A stretch of DNA of 64,000 nucleotides from Gemmatimonadaceae bacterium. GTDB lineage: Bacteria; Gemmatimonadota; Gemmatimonadetes; Gemmatimonadales; Gemmatimonadaceae. The notes under the pieces are model-generated. The model searched no databases and was not told the DNA's origin. It saw only the letters and a list, made by a program, of their open reading frames with translations. Of the stretch, positions 8,368 to 19,169 are shown in pieces. The position numbers and the translations under genes are program-made. The stretch covers positions 124,001 to 188,000 of the forward strand of contig DASXUN010000030.1 in assembly GCA_036504815.1 (NCBI GenBank). The letters run 5' to 3'. Position 1 is the stretch's first letter. Each line of letters starts with the position of its first letter.

Positions 8368-9123
8368 GTGAATTTTCTCGACCGTCTGAAGGAAAGCTTC
8401 GCCGCGTTCTGGGAATACATCCCGGCCCTGTTCGGCGCGGCAGTCGTCCTCCTCGCTGGCTACCTGCTGGCCAAGCTGGTGCAGAAGGCCTCGGCGCGGC
8501 TGCTGCGCCGCCTGCACCTGAACGATGTTCTGCGCAAGGGCGGCGTGGTGCCGCTCGACCGGGTTGGCGCGCACCTGAACCCGACGCTGGCCATCGCGAA
8601 CCTGCTCTTCTGGCTCGTGATGTTCAGCGCGCTGCTGCTGGCCGCGAATGCGCTGGGGCTCGACTCGCTCGCCGCGCTCTTCGGCGAGCTGGTGGGCTAC
8701 GTGCCGAGCGTGGTGGCCGCCGTGGTCATCATCATCGTCGGCATCGTGCTGGGCGATTTCGTGGGCGGGCTGATCGGGGCCAGCACGATCTCGCTGCACG
8801 GCGGGCCGACCCTGGCGCGCGTCGGCAAGGGCGGTGTGGTGCTGCTCGCGGTCTTCATGGCGCTGCAGGAGCTCGGGGTCGCCACGGAGATCGTGACGAC
8901 GGCCTTCGCCATCATCTTCGGCGCCATCGCCCTCGCGCTGGCGCTCTCGTTCGGGCTGGGCAACCGGGACCTGGCCGGCGAGGTCACGCGCGAGTGGTAC
9001 GAGCGCTACAAGGCCGAGCGCGAGGCCATCGACCGCGAGGTGGCGGAGGAGGAGGCCGACGTCCTCTCCGACACCTCGGCGCATCAGACGCCGGCGCCGC
9101 CGGCCCCGGGCGCCGGGGCATAG
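8368..9123 (+). CDS. Conserved TM-helix / MscS-related membrane protein
   Basis: A 251-residue integral membrane protein of the 'conserved TM helix' type (as in CmpX and small MscS relatives). Helices are visible near residues 15-38, 78-100, 108-135 and 150-200, with the repeated pattern VxLLAGYLLAKLV and FGLGNRDLAGE, the latter typical of this family's end. There is no full MscS beta domain, so mechanosensitive gating is not shown. The start is a GTG. The C-terminus is acidic, then Pro/Ala-rich. Confidence 0.75.
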   Translation: MNFLDRLKESFAAFWEYIPALFGAAVVLLAGYLLAKLVQKASARLLRRLHLNDVLRKGGVVPLDRVGAHLNPTLAIANLLFWLVMFSALLLAANALGLDSLAALFGELVGYVPSVVAAVVIIIVGIVLGDFVGGLIGASTISLHGGPTLARVGKGGVVLLAVFMALQELGVATEIVTTAFAIIFGAIALALALSFGLGNRDLAGEVTREWYERYKAEREAIDREVAEEEADVLSDTSAHQTPAPPAPGAGA

Positions 9124-9126
9124 CGC

Positions 9127-9894
9127 GTGCTGGTCGCGCTGGTCCTCGCGGCGTCACTGGCGACGCCGCCCGGGCAGGACAGTCTGGCGTCGGTCCGGAA
9201 GGCCGATTCGCTGCGCGTCGCCATCCTCTCGGCGGCGCGCTTCGTGCACCTCGACACGACGCGATGCAATCAGGGCGTGTTGCGCACGTTCCCGGATTCC
9301 GTCGGTGCCGCGGAGGGCGCGCCGGCCGCGGAACTCGTGGCGCGCCTCGAGCGCCTCATCATCGCCGAGGGAGTCGAGGAGCCGGTCGACACCCCCCGCG
9401 GACACGCGTTGCTGCGCGGGGTGGTGGGGTGGGAGACCGGAACGGCGCGACCCCAGTGGGACGTGCCGGACGGCACGCCGACGTACGCGGCGATTGCGGC
9501 CGGCCTCTCAGGCGAGTTCTGGAATCCCGACGCGAAGCGGTGCGAGCCCTTCGTGCCGCAGGAGCCGCAGTACGTCCTGCTCCCCCCGCTCACCGGTTTC
9601 ACGATGCCGCGGCCGCCGAAGACCGCGCTGACAATCGGGTTCGGCGAACCGGGGCGGTTTGAGTTGCGCGACAGGTTCTACGCCTCGCACCGCGGCGACA
9701 GCACGGCGGTGCTGACGTACACGCAGGTGATTGCGACGGTCCTGTGGCGCGACTACGCCCTCGTGGCGGTAAATCGACCAGCCGAACAGCTGGGTGCGCT
9801 GGCGTTGCGGCGCGGTGCGGGGGGCGCGACGTACCTGTTCCACCTCGTCGCCGCTGAGTGGCGGCTCATGGCCATCGTGCGCACCTGGACCTGA
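9127..9894 (+). CDS. Secreted protein of unknown function
   Basis: A 255-residue protein starting at a GTG three bases after the preceding stop, so probably in one operon with it. The first 14 residues are hydrophobic (MLVALVLAASLAT), a short signal peptide. No known motif; the body has scattered Trp and Pro and ends in predicted strands, consistent with a small periplasmic or secreted domain. Function not recognised. Confidence 0.6.
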   Translation: MLVALVLAASLATPPGQDSLASVRKADSLRVAILSAARFVHLDTTRCNQGVLRTFPDSVGAAEGAPAAELVARLERLIIAEGVEEPVDTPRGHALLRGVVGWETGTARPQWDVPDGTPTYAAIAAGLSGEFWNPDAKRCEPFVPQEPQYVLLPPLTGFTMPRPPKTALTIGFGEPGRFELRDRFYASHRGDSTAVLTYTQVIATVLWRDYALVAVNRPAEQLGALALRRGAGGATYLFHLVAAEWRLMAIVRTWT

Positions 9895-10067
9895 TCGAGA
9901 CGCGGTGCCCCTGGCCTTCGCCGTGTGCCGACGGGCGACGGCGCGAATAGACGGCGGGCCAGTTGGCTCGCCGTTCGCCGTTCGTGGAACCAGGCAAACG
10001 AAGCGATCCTCCGAGGCCGGTGCGCCTCTTGGTCGAGCACGAAAATCGCCAACTTGTAAGTAGTTGA

Positions 10068-10096
10068 TTGACAATCATTTACGCGGTCAATTTACT
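10068..10096 (+). promoter_or_regulatory. gyrA promoter (sigma-70 type)
   Basis: A consensus TTGACA (10068-10073) is followed by exactly 17 bases and TTTACT (10091-10096), about 75 bases before the gyrA ATG. The whole stretch 10050-10140 is strikingly AT-rich against its surroundings. This is the best canonical promoter in the window. Confidence 0.75.
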
Positions 10097-10171
10097 GTTG
10101 CTTTTCTGGCGACGTTTCGGTAAATTTTCCGGATCGATTGCTGGCCTTTTTCCACCCCCCTGGCACGGCAC

Positions 10172-12700
<2,529 letters not shown>

Positions 12701-12724
12701 GCCGTCCGGCGACCCGACCGACGC

Positions 12725-12752
12725 AAAGGGCGCCCGATCTGGGCGCCCTTTT
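12725..12752. terminator. Bidirectional intrinsic terminator after gyrA
   Basis: An 11-bp perfect stem AAAGGGCGCCC/GGGCGCCCTTT with a 5-base loop and a short T-tract, between gyrA and a convergent lipoprotein gene. Confidence 0.85.
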
Positions 12753-12781
12753 GTCGCAGGCGGCCGCCGGACCGGCGGGCG

Positions 12782-13159
12782 CTAGCGGCCGGGAGTCGGC
12801 GCGGCGCGAACCGTGACGACGGTCTGGCCGGTGTGGCCGTCCACCGTGACGGTGACGAACGCCTGCCCCGGACTCACGGCGCTCACCATGCCGTTGGCGT
12901 CCACCGTCGCGATCTCCGGAGCGCTGGACTTCCAGAGGAGCGAATTGGGAATGAAGGCGCTGTTGTTGGTGAGGCGCGGCGTGAACATCAACTGCATCGT
13001 CTCGCCGACGGCCAGGTCGACCGAGACATAGCGCATCGTCACGCCGGTGATGGCGTTGATGGGCGGGGCCGCGCCGAGCGTGGGCTCGCCCGTCGTGTCG
13101 ACGGGCGTATCGAGGCAGGCGGTCAGCAACAGGGCGGCGAGGGCGGTGGCGAAACGCAT
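12782..13159 (-). CDS. Small lipoprotein with bacterial Ig-like (Big_2) domain
   Basis: A 125-residue exported protein. The start at 13159 places a signal peptide MRFATALAALLLTAC with a lipobox (LLTAC) at the N-terminus; the longer upstream frame has no such sense. Residues about 45-120 match the Big_2 pattern: VDLAVGETMQL, then WKSSAPEIATVDANGMVSAV and GQAFVTVTV. Such domains serve in surface proteins and adhesion; here it is alone on a lipid anchor. A GGAGGG lies about 14 bases upstream. Confidence 0.8.
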   Translation of the reverse strand: MRFATALAALLLTACLDTPVDTTGEPTLGAAPPINAITGVTMRYVSVDLAVGETMQLMFTPRLTNNSAFIPNSLLWKSSAPEIATVDANGMVSAVSPGQAFVTVTVDGHTGQTVVTVRAAPTPGR

Positions 13160-13268
13160 GGAATGGAAGTTCCGCCCTCCAATATGCATCGCGAGTCCGG
13201 TGAATCCAGAGGGCGGGCGGGCGTCCAAGGTGGCGCGGTGCCGGAAAGCGGCATACTATGCTCCACAA

Positions 13269-14114
13269 ATGCCTGGGATGAACCGGTCCGTCGTGATTCT
13301 CTGTGATCACGTCGCCATGAAGGTCCGGCTGCGTGACGCGATGACGCCTTACGCTCGCGTCGAGTGCGTCGTCACCGAGCATGACCTGCTCCAGCGCATT
13401 GCGCGTCCGGTGCGCCTGATCGTCATCCACGGCGTTCCGCCCTTTGCCGACGCACGCTTGCCGGCCCGCCTGCGCCACGCGCTGCGCGATGCCGCGGTTC
13501 CCATCGTGGTGGTGACGCACTCGCGCGAACCGGCCTGGCAGCTGGGGCGCGCCCTCATCGCCTCGGGCCAGGTCGAAGACATCATCTACACCGACACGGA
13601 GCGTCCGGACGCGCTGCTGGCGGCGTGGAGCCTGGACAGCGACCGCTGCCGCCAGAAGGTGGAGGCGCTGCGGCTCGCGCATCAGAGCGCGCCGGAGAAC
13701 GTGCACGCATTCCTTGAGGAACTGCTGCTCACCGACACGGCCGACCTGTCGGTCAGCGCGTGGGCGGCCAAGAAGCCGGAAGGGTCGCGCTTTGCGCTGC
13801 ACCGGGAACTGTCCAAGATCGGCGTTTCGCCCTCCACGCTGGTGGACGTGGCGCGCGTGCTGAATGTCGTCACGCGCGTCCTGGTGCGCGGGGGGACGCG
13901 GCTCAAGGGGCGGTTCGCCGCGCTGCCTGACGTACGGGCCGCCCGGCGACTGCTGGCGAGGACGCTCGGCATGTCACCGAGCGACGTCACGCATCTGGCC
14001 CGCGAGCAGGGACCGGACGCGGTGCGCGACCGCACACGGAAGGCGGTCTCACGGATGCTCCGCCCCAACGACGAGCGCCCGGAGGGGGACGCCGGAGCGA
14101 ACGCGAAGAAGTAG
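13269..14114 (+). CDS. Putative regulator: receiver-like N-terminus, HTH-like C-terminus
   Basis: A 281-residue cytoplasmic protein. The first 110 residues (VVILCDHVAMKVRLRDAM...IVVVTHSREP) alternate strand and helix like a receiver or Rossmann-type fold but lack the acidic pocket of a phosphorylated receiver. The last 90 residues hold a possible helix-turn-helix (SPSTLVDVARVLNVVTRVLV...ARRLLARTLGMSPSDV), which recalls AraC-type paired helices. The ATG at 13269 has a second possible start three codons on (13278). No target can be inferred. Confidence 0.5.
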   Translation: MPGMNRSVVILCDHVAMKVRLRDAMTPYARVECVVTEHDLLQRIARPVRLIVIHGVPPFADARLPARLRHALRDAAVPIVVVTHSREPAWQLGRALIASGQVEDIIYTDTERPDALLAAWSLDSDRCRQKVEALRLAHQSAPENVHAFLEELLLTDTADLSVSAWAAKKPEGSRFALHRELSKIGVSPSTLVDVARVLNVVTRVLVRGGTRLKGRFAALPDVRAARRLLARTLGMSPSDVTHLAREQGPDAVRDRTRKAVSRMLRPNDERPEGDAGANAKK

Positions 14115-14270
14115 GCGGGGTTCCCGGGCCGGCACCGGGCTTCCCGCGCGCGAGCCGTCAATTCGTGACGTTGCGGAACCCATTGCGCCAGCGCAGATTA
14201 GTCGCGATCCATCGCGTATTCCGCACTCTCTTGCGGCACCCTCTCCATTTATAGTTGGAGATCAGTTCAT

Positions 14271-15542
14271 ATGGCGCTTGATCCCCGCGAGTCGAACCAC
14301 ACGCGAGGCGGCAGTTCATCCGGCATGGCGCGAGGCGTAGCTCGCACCGTCCTCGCGGTAATTGCCCTCCTCGGAATGACGGCCGCGCTCAGCGCGCAAG
14401 GCGGCGAGAAGAGCCCGGTCGCCGAATCGGTGAAGGCCGACCTCACACGCCTCGCCGACCTCGAGCGCAGCTGGTTCGAGAAGAACCGCACGTTCACGAC
14501 CGACTTGCGGGCGCTGGCCTTCACGCCGTCGAGCGGCGCGAGCATCACCATGGCCTACGCATCGGCCCGCTCCTGGGCGGCCAATGCGACGCACCCGAGC
14601 CTGCAGCCGACGACCTGCTTCATCGTGGTCTCGCAGCCGGGCGGGGGCGGATCGGCCGACCGGCCCTTCTGTTCGGAAGCGGCGGGTGGTCAGGTAGCAG
14701 CGACGCCGGCGCGACAGCAGTTGGCGGCCCCGGCGGCGCGTCAGGAAGCCCGTCCAACGCCTCCGGCGCCACAGGCGGCGGCCCCACAGGCGACCACCGC
14801 GAAGCCGGTGGCACCGCCGCGCCGCGCCGCCCGTCGTGCGGTGGCGCCGACGGCCGCTGCGGTGCCGACGACGGTGGTTGAACTGCCGGCCCGCGCGCCC
14901 TCGAGCGGCGCGGCGCTGGCCGCGACCCGCGCCGCGGGTGGCGTGGCCGACGCGGGCGTGACGGAGGCGGTGACGCCGGCCCAGTTCACCGAGCGCCTGA
15001 ACGCGATCGTTGCGGCAGCGCTCGACATGACCAATGCGAAGATGCCGGAGGTTGCCCGGGATCCGTACGAAAGTTCGGCCGAACATCAGGCGCGCGTGGC
15101 GCAGGCGTACGCGGTGTTCCAGCGCCGCGAAGCCGAGTTCTATGCGCGCAGCACGCGCACCTACCTGGTCTCGATTCCGGTGAAGGCGGTGAAGTACGAC
15201 GCCGATCGCGAGGTCGTCGAGTTTGCCGTGGATCCGATTGCGTTGCCGACGGCGCGTTCGTTCGCGGCGGCCGACGGCGCGCGCCTGAGCGTCGCGTGCT
15301 ACACGCGTCCGTATTTCTGGTGCAGCCCGGAGGCCGGGATGTCGTACGACGGCACGGACCTCTGGCGCATCCCGCGGGCGACCGCCCGGACAGTGGACGT
15401 GCTGAACGCTCCGCTGACGCTGATGGCCCGGTTCGTGGTTGGGCGCCGCGACGATGCGCGTTCCCCGTCGGTCTCGCTGATTTCGATGGAGTTGCAGGCC
15501 AAGGGTACCGCCGTTTCGCGCTGGGACTCCGCCGCGCGCTGA
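14271..15542 (+). CDS. Exported protein with pilin-like globular segment
   Basis: A 423-residue protein with an N-terminal hydrophobic segment (residues 19-42, ending ALSAQ). Residues 50-125 (VKADLTRLADLERSWFEKN, then TFTTDLRALAF and TCFIVVSQ) look like the alpha-beta core of minor pilins or pseudopilins, without the prepilin peptidase motif in front. A 100-residue Ala/Pro-rich linker leads to a second domain (about 245-415) of unknown fold. A good ribosome site (TGGAGATC) precedes the ATG, and TTTATAG just upstream may be a -10. Function unknown. Confidence 0.6.
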   Translation: MALDPRESNHTRGGSSSGMARGVARTVLAVIALLGMTAALSAQGGEKSPVAESVKADLTRLADLERSWFEKNRTFTTDLRALAFTPSSGASITMAYASARSWAANATHPSLQPTTCFIVVSQPGGGGSADRPFCSEAAGGQVAATPARQQLAAPAARQEARPTPPAPQAAAPQATTAKPVAPPRRAARRAVAPTAAAVPTTVVELPARAPSSGAALAATRAAGGVADAGVTEAVTPAQFTERLNAIVAAALDMTNAKMPEVARDPYESSAEHQARVAQAYAVFQRREAEFYARSTRTYLVSIPVKAVKYDADREVVEFAVDPIALPTARSFAAADGARLSVACYTRPYFWCSPEAGMSYDGTDLWRIPRATARTVDVLNAPLTLMARFVVGRRDDARSPSVSLISMELQAKGTAVSRWDSAAR

Positions 15543-15579
15543 GACGGCGCGCCAGGGAGCACACTATGGACAGCAGTTC

Positions 15580-16554
15580 ATGACCGCCGAGCCGATGCTC
15601 GTCGGGATTGACGACGTCCGCCGCGCCGCCGCCGTGCTGCGCGGCGTCGCCGTTCGCACCCCGTTGCTGCGCTCCGAGGCGCTGGCCGCGGCCTGCGGCG
15701 TGCCGGTCTGGCTGAAACCCGAGCAGCTGCAGCGCGGCGGCGCGTTCAAGTTCCGCGGTGCCTACACCTATCTCGCTTCGCTCGGGGCACAGGAACGGGC
15801 ACGGGGGGTGGTGACCGGTTCCAGCGGCAACCACGGGCAGGCCGTGGCGCTCGCCGCGAAGATGTTCGGCGTGCCGGCGACCATCGTGATGCCCACCACG
15901 GCGCCGCGCGCCAAGCGCGCGGGCGCCGAGCGGCTGGGCGCCCGCTGCTTCTACGTCGGGACGACGACCGCCGAGCGTCTGGCCCGGGCGGAGGAACTGC
16001 AGGCCGCCGAAGGGCTCACGTTCGTGCCGCCGTTTGACGACCTCACCATCATCGCCGGCCAGGGGACCATCGGCCTGGAGATCGCGGAGGATCTGCCGGC
16101 GGTGGGAACGGTGATCGTGCAGGTGGGGGGCGGCGGACTCTCGGCCGGCGTCGCGATTGCCATCAAGGCGCTCGCGCCGGGCGCGCACGTGATCGGCGTC
16201 GAGCCGGAAGGATCGCCCAAGCTCACGAAGGCGCGCGAGGCGGGTCATCCGGTGACGATCCCCGCCAACCCGACGGGGCTCGCCGACGGATTGCTCGCGG
16301 TGAAGATCGGCGTGCGGAATTTCGCGCACCTGAACGCGGCGCTCGATGCGGTGGTGACGGTGCCGGATGCGCTGCTCGTCGACGCCATGCGTTTCCTGCT
16401 GGACCGTCACAAGCTCGTGACCGAGCCGAGCGGGGCAATCACGGTCGCGGCACTGCAGGCGGGGCTGCTGAAACCCCGTGGCGACACCGTCTGCATCCTG
16501 AGCGGCGGCAATATCGAGTGGGACGGTTTGCAGGAGCTGCTGGGCGATGAATAG
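15580..16554 (+). CDS. Threonine/serine dehydratase, PLP-dependent
   Basis: Fold-type II PLP enzyme that deaminates threonine (and serine) to the 2-oxo acid. The PLP lysine is Lys57 in GGAFKFRGAY, SSGNHGQAVALAAK binds the substrate carboxylate, and a glycine-rich loop GGGGLSAG holds the cofactor phosphate. At 324 residues there is no C-terminal ACT domain, so it resembles the catabolic or short form rather than allosteric IlvA; serine racemase is an alternative. Its end overlaps the next gene by 8 bases, an unusual coupling with a signalling protein. Confidence 0.85.
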   Translation: MTAEPMLVGIDDVRRAAAVLRGVAVRTPLLRSEALAAACGVPVWLKPEQLQRGGAFKFRGAYTYLASLGAQERARGVVTGSSGNHGQAVALAAKMFGVPATIVMPTTAPRAKRAGAERLGARCFYVGTTTAERLARAEELQAAEGLTFVPPFDDLTIIAGQGTIGLEIAEDLPAVGTVIVQVGGGGLSAGVAIAIKALAPGAHVIGVEPEGSPKLTKAREAGHPVTIPANPTGLADGLLAVKIGVRNFAHLNAALDAVVTVPDALLVDAMRFLLDRHKLVTEPSGAITVAALQAGLLKPRGDTVCILSGGNIEWDGLQELLGDE

Positions 16555-18022
16555 TGAGGCGCGCGTCCTCGTGGTGGACGATGACGAGGGCGTGCGCCGC
16601 TCGCTGGCGACCGCGTTGGGTGACGTGGGCTGCGTGGTGCGCGAGGCCACGGATGCGGCGTCCATGCGCCTGCTCCTCACGGAATGGGAGCCGACGCTGC
16701 TGCTCCTCGACGCCTCGCTCCCCGATGGCGAGGGGACGCAGTTGCTGCAGGAACTGAAGGCGGGCAACGGGACGCGCGAACTGCCGGTGATCCTGCTGGC
16801 CTCGCGGCTCCCGGACGAACTCACCGAGCTGGCGCTCGGGCTTGGCGCGGCCGACGTGCTCCGCAAGCCGTTCCGTCCGCGTGAACTGGTGGCGCGGGTG
16901 CAGGCGCAGCTGCGGCTCCATGCGCTGCTGCGCACCACGCAGGCGGCGCTGCTGTCGGCCGAGGACGAACTCAACCGCGTGCGCGAGGATTCGGAAAACC
17001 GGCGCAAGCTGGTGGACATCCTGCACGAGGTGACCGGCGACCTCTCGTCGGACGAGATCTATCACATCCTCGCGCGGCGCGTGGCGCGCGCGCTTTCGCT
17101 GTCGCGCTGCTCGGTGATCCTGGCGCGGCCGGGCGACAAGGTGGGCGTGGTGGCCACGGCGTTCGACAACCCGGCCATCCGCAACTGGGAGATCAACCTC
17201 GACGCGTATCCGGAAATCCGGGCGGCGCTGGAGCACGGACATCCGGTGCTGGTGGAAGACCTCCACACCAGCCCGCTGTACGAGGACCTGCGCCGGGAAT
17301 GGGCGGCCAACGGCACGCAGGTGCCGATCCGCAGCGTCATCGCCCTCCCCTTCACGCTGGGCAAGGTGCAGGCCGGCGTCTTCTTCCTGCGCCGGATGGT
17401 CAACGAGCCGCCGCTGACCAACGAGGACGTCGAGTTCGCGGACTCCGTCATCAAGGCGGCGGTGGCGGCCATCCACCGCGCGCAGGTGATCGAGACGACG
17501 AAGGCGGACAATGCGCGGCTCGAGGTGCTGGCCCACACCGATCCGCTGACGCAGGTGCTCAACCGGCGCGCGCTGACGGTGCGTCTCGCGTCCGAGCTGG
17601 AGCGAGCCCGCCGGTACGATTCCGTGCTGACGCTGCTGATGGTCGATCTCGACCACTTCAAGAACGTGAACGACACGTACGGCCACCTGGTGGGCGACGA
17701 GGTGCTGCGCGAGGTCGCGACGCTGCTGCAGAACGAGGTCCGCAGCGTGGACGTGGTGGCCCGGTACGGCGGCGAGGAATTCGTCGTCGTGCTGCCCGAG
17801 ACGTCGCTGGTGGGCGCCACGACCTTTGCCGAGCGCATTCGGGAGCACGTCGCGGCCACCCCGTTCGCCGGTTCGCTCGTCGAACCACTGCACCTGACCG
17901 CCAGCATCGGGGTCAGTTCGTATCCGTCGGCGACGATCACCACCGTGGACGACCTCTTTGCCCGGGCCGACGAGGCGCTGTATCGCGCCAAGGCGGACGG
18001 GCGCAACCGGGTTTGCCTATGA
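16547..18022 (+). CDS. Response regulator diguanylate cyclase (REC-GAF-GGDEF)
   Basis: A 491-residue protein that should make cyclic di-GMP. The receiver domain (1-125) has the acidic pocket VVDDDEG and phospho-acceptor Asp55 in LLLDASLP, with the Lys in LRKPF. A GAF domain follows (about 150-315). The GGDEF domain has an intact GGEEF signature (408-412) and, five residues before it, the RxxD product-inhibition site RSVD (399-402), so it looks active and feedback-inhibited. No cognate histidine kinase is adjacent. Its stop overlaps the kinase start (ATGA). Confidence 0.92.
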   Translation: MNSEARVLVVDDDEGVRRSLATALGDVGCVVREATDAASMRLLLTEWEPTLLLLDASLPDGEGTQLLQELKAGNGTRELPVILLASRLPDELTELALGLGAADVLRKPFRPRELVARVQAQLRLHALLRTTQAALLSAEDELNRVREDSENRRKLVDILHEVTGDLSSDEIYHILARRVARALSLSRCSVILARPGDKVGVVATAFDNPAIRNWEINLDAYPEIRAALEHGHPVLVEDLHTSPLYEDLRREWAANGTQVPIRSVIALPFTLGKVQAGVFFLRRMVNEPPLTNEDVEFADSVIKAAVAAIHRAQVIETTKADNARLEVLAHTDPLTQVLNRRALTVRLASELERARRYDSVLTLLMVDLDHFKNVNDTYGHLVGDEVLREVATLLQNEVRSVDVVARYGGEEFVVVLPETSLVGATTFAERIREHVAATPFAGSLVEPLHLTASIGVSSYPSATITTVDDLFARADEALYRAKADGRNRVCL

Positions 18023-19101
18023 GCATGCGCTGTCCGTCCTGCGGCACTCAGTACGGCGATGACGCGAAGTTCTGCACCCGTGACGGCACGCGGCTGCAGC
18101 CCGTGGCCGCCGCGGCCGCGCCCGCACCGCCGGTCGGATCGGCCGGCACGTCGGCGTCGAACACCACGCCGCGCGCGATGACGCCGCCGGTGGGGGTGCA
18201 GAAGCAGTTCAACCCGGCCGCGCTGGCGGGCCAGGTGCTCGAGGGGCGCTACAACATCATCAAGAAGCTCGGCGAGGGCGGGATGTCGTATGTCTACCTC
18301 GGCGAGGACATGTCGACCAAGGAGCAGTTCGCCATCAAGGTGCTGTCGCCCTCGCTCGTGAAGGATGGCAACGCGATGGCGCGGCTGCGGCGCGAGGCGG
18401 CGTTGGGGATGCGGCTCGAGCATCCGAACGTCTGCCACATCGTGCGGCTGGGCGAGACCGAGGACGGCGTGGTCTACGTGGTGATGCCGTTCGTGCAGGG
18501 CGAGATCCTGAGCGACCGCAACAACCGCCGGGGACAGCTCCCGCTGGAGGAAGTGGTGCCGTTCGTCCAGCAGATCGCGGCCGGACTGCAGGTGGCGCAT
18601 GAACTGAAGATCATTCACCGCGACCTGAAGCCCGAGAACATCATGATCACCAAGAACGCGGACGGCACCGAGCGGGCGGTGGTGATGGACTTTGGGCTGG
18701 CGAAGGAGCGCAAGGCGGGCGGCGAGCTGGAGAAACTCACGGCGACCGGGATCATCCTGGGAACCCCCGAGTTCATGAGTCCCGAGCAGCTGCGCGGCAA
18801 GCCGCTGGACCCGCGCACCGACGTCTACTCGCTCTCGCTGATGACGTACGAGATGCTGACGGGGAAGCTGCCGTTCGAGGGAAAGAACCAGCAGGAGATG
18901 ATGATTGCGCGGTTGCGCAACGAGCCCATTTCCATTCGCACGCGGCGCGCCGACATCCCCGAGGCGGTGGACAAGGTGCTGTACAAGGGAATGGCGCGAA
19001 ACGCCGACGACCGGTATCCGACGACAGTGGAATTCGCCAATGAACTGACGGCCGCCGTCGGCGGCAGCGGGGGGCTGCTGGGCAAGCTGTTCGGGCGATA
19101 A
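18019..19101 (+). CDS. Ser/Thr protein kinase with N-terminal zinc ribbon
   Basis: A 360-residue Hanks-type kinase. The N-terminus is a short zinc ribbon (CPSCGTQYGDDAKFCTRDG) joined by an Ala/Pro linker to a complete kinase domain: glycine loop GEGGMSYVY, ATP lysine in FAIKVL, catalytic HRDLKPEN, DFGLAK and the GTPEFMSPEQ activation-loop end. There is no transmembrane helix or extracellular sensor, so it is cytosolic. The ATG overlaps the cyclase stop, placing it in one operon with c-di-GMP synthesis. Substrates are unknown. The upstream 700 bases of open frame belong to the cyclase gene. Confidence 0.93.
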   Translation: MSMRCPSCGTQYGDDAKFCTRDGTRLQPVAAAAAPAPPVGSAGTSASNTTPRAMTPPVGVQKQFNPAALAGQVLEGRYNIIKKLGEGGMSYVYLGEDMSTKEQFAIKVLSPSLVKDGNAMARLRREAALGMRLEHPNVCHIVRLGETEDGVVYVVMPFVQGEILSDRNNRRGQLPLEEVVPFVQQIAAGLQVAHELKIIHRDLKPENIMITKNADGTERAVVMDFGLAKERKAGGELEKLTATGIILGTPEFMSPEQLRGKPLDPRTDVYSLSLMTYEMLTGKLPFEGKNQQEMMIARLRNEPISIRTRRADIPEAVDKVLYKGMARNADDRYPTTVEFANELTAAVGGSGGLLGKLFGR

Positions 19102-19169
19102 CGGTCTCGCCGCGACCGATGCGGGGCGCGACGATGCGTGAGTACACCCAGGCGGTGAGGAAGGGCGCG

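Noticed and set aside
14271-14330. tRNA-like T-loop sequence (GAGTCGAACC)
   Set aside because: No cloverleaf can be formed around it and it lies within a coding sequence. No tRNA or rRNA was seen elsewhere in the window.
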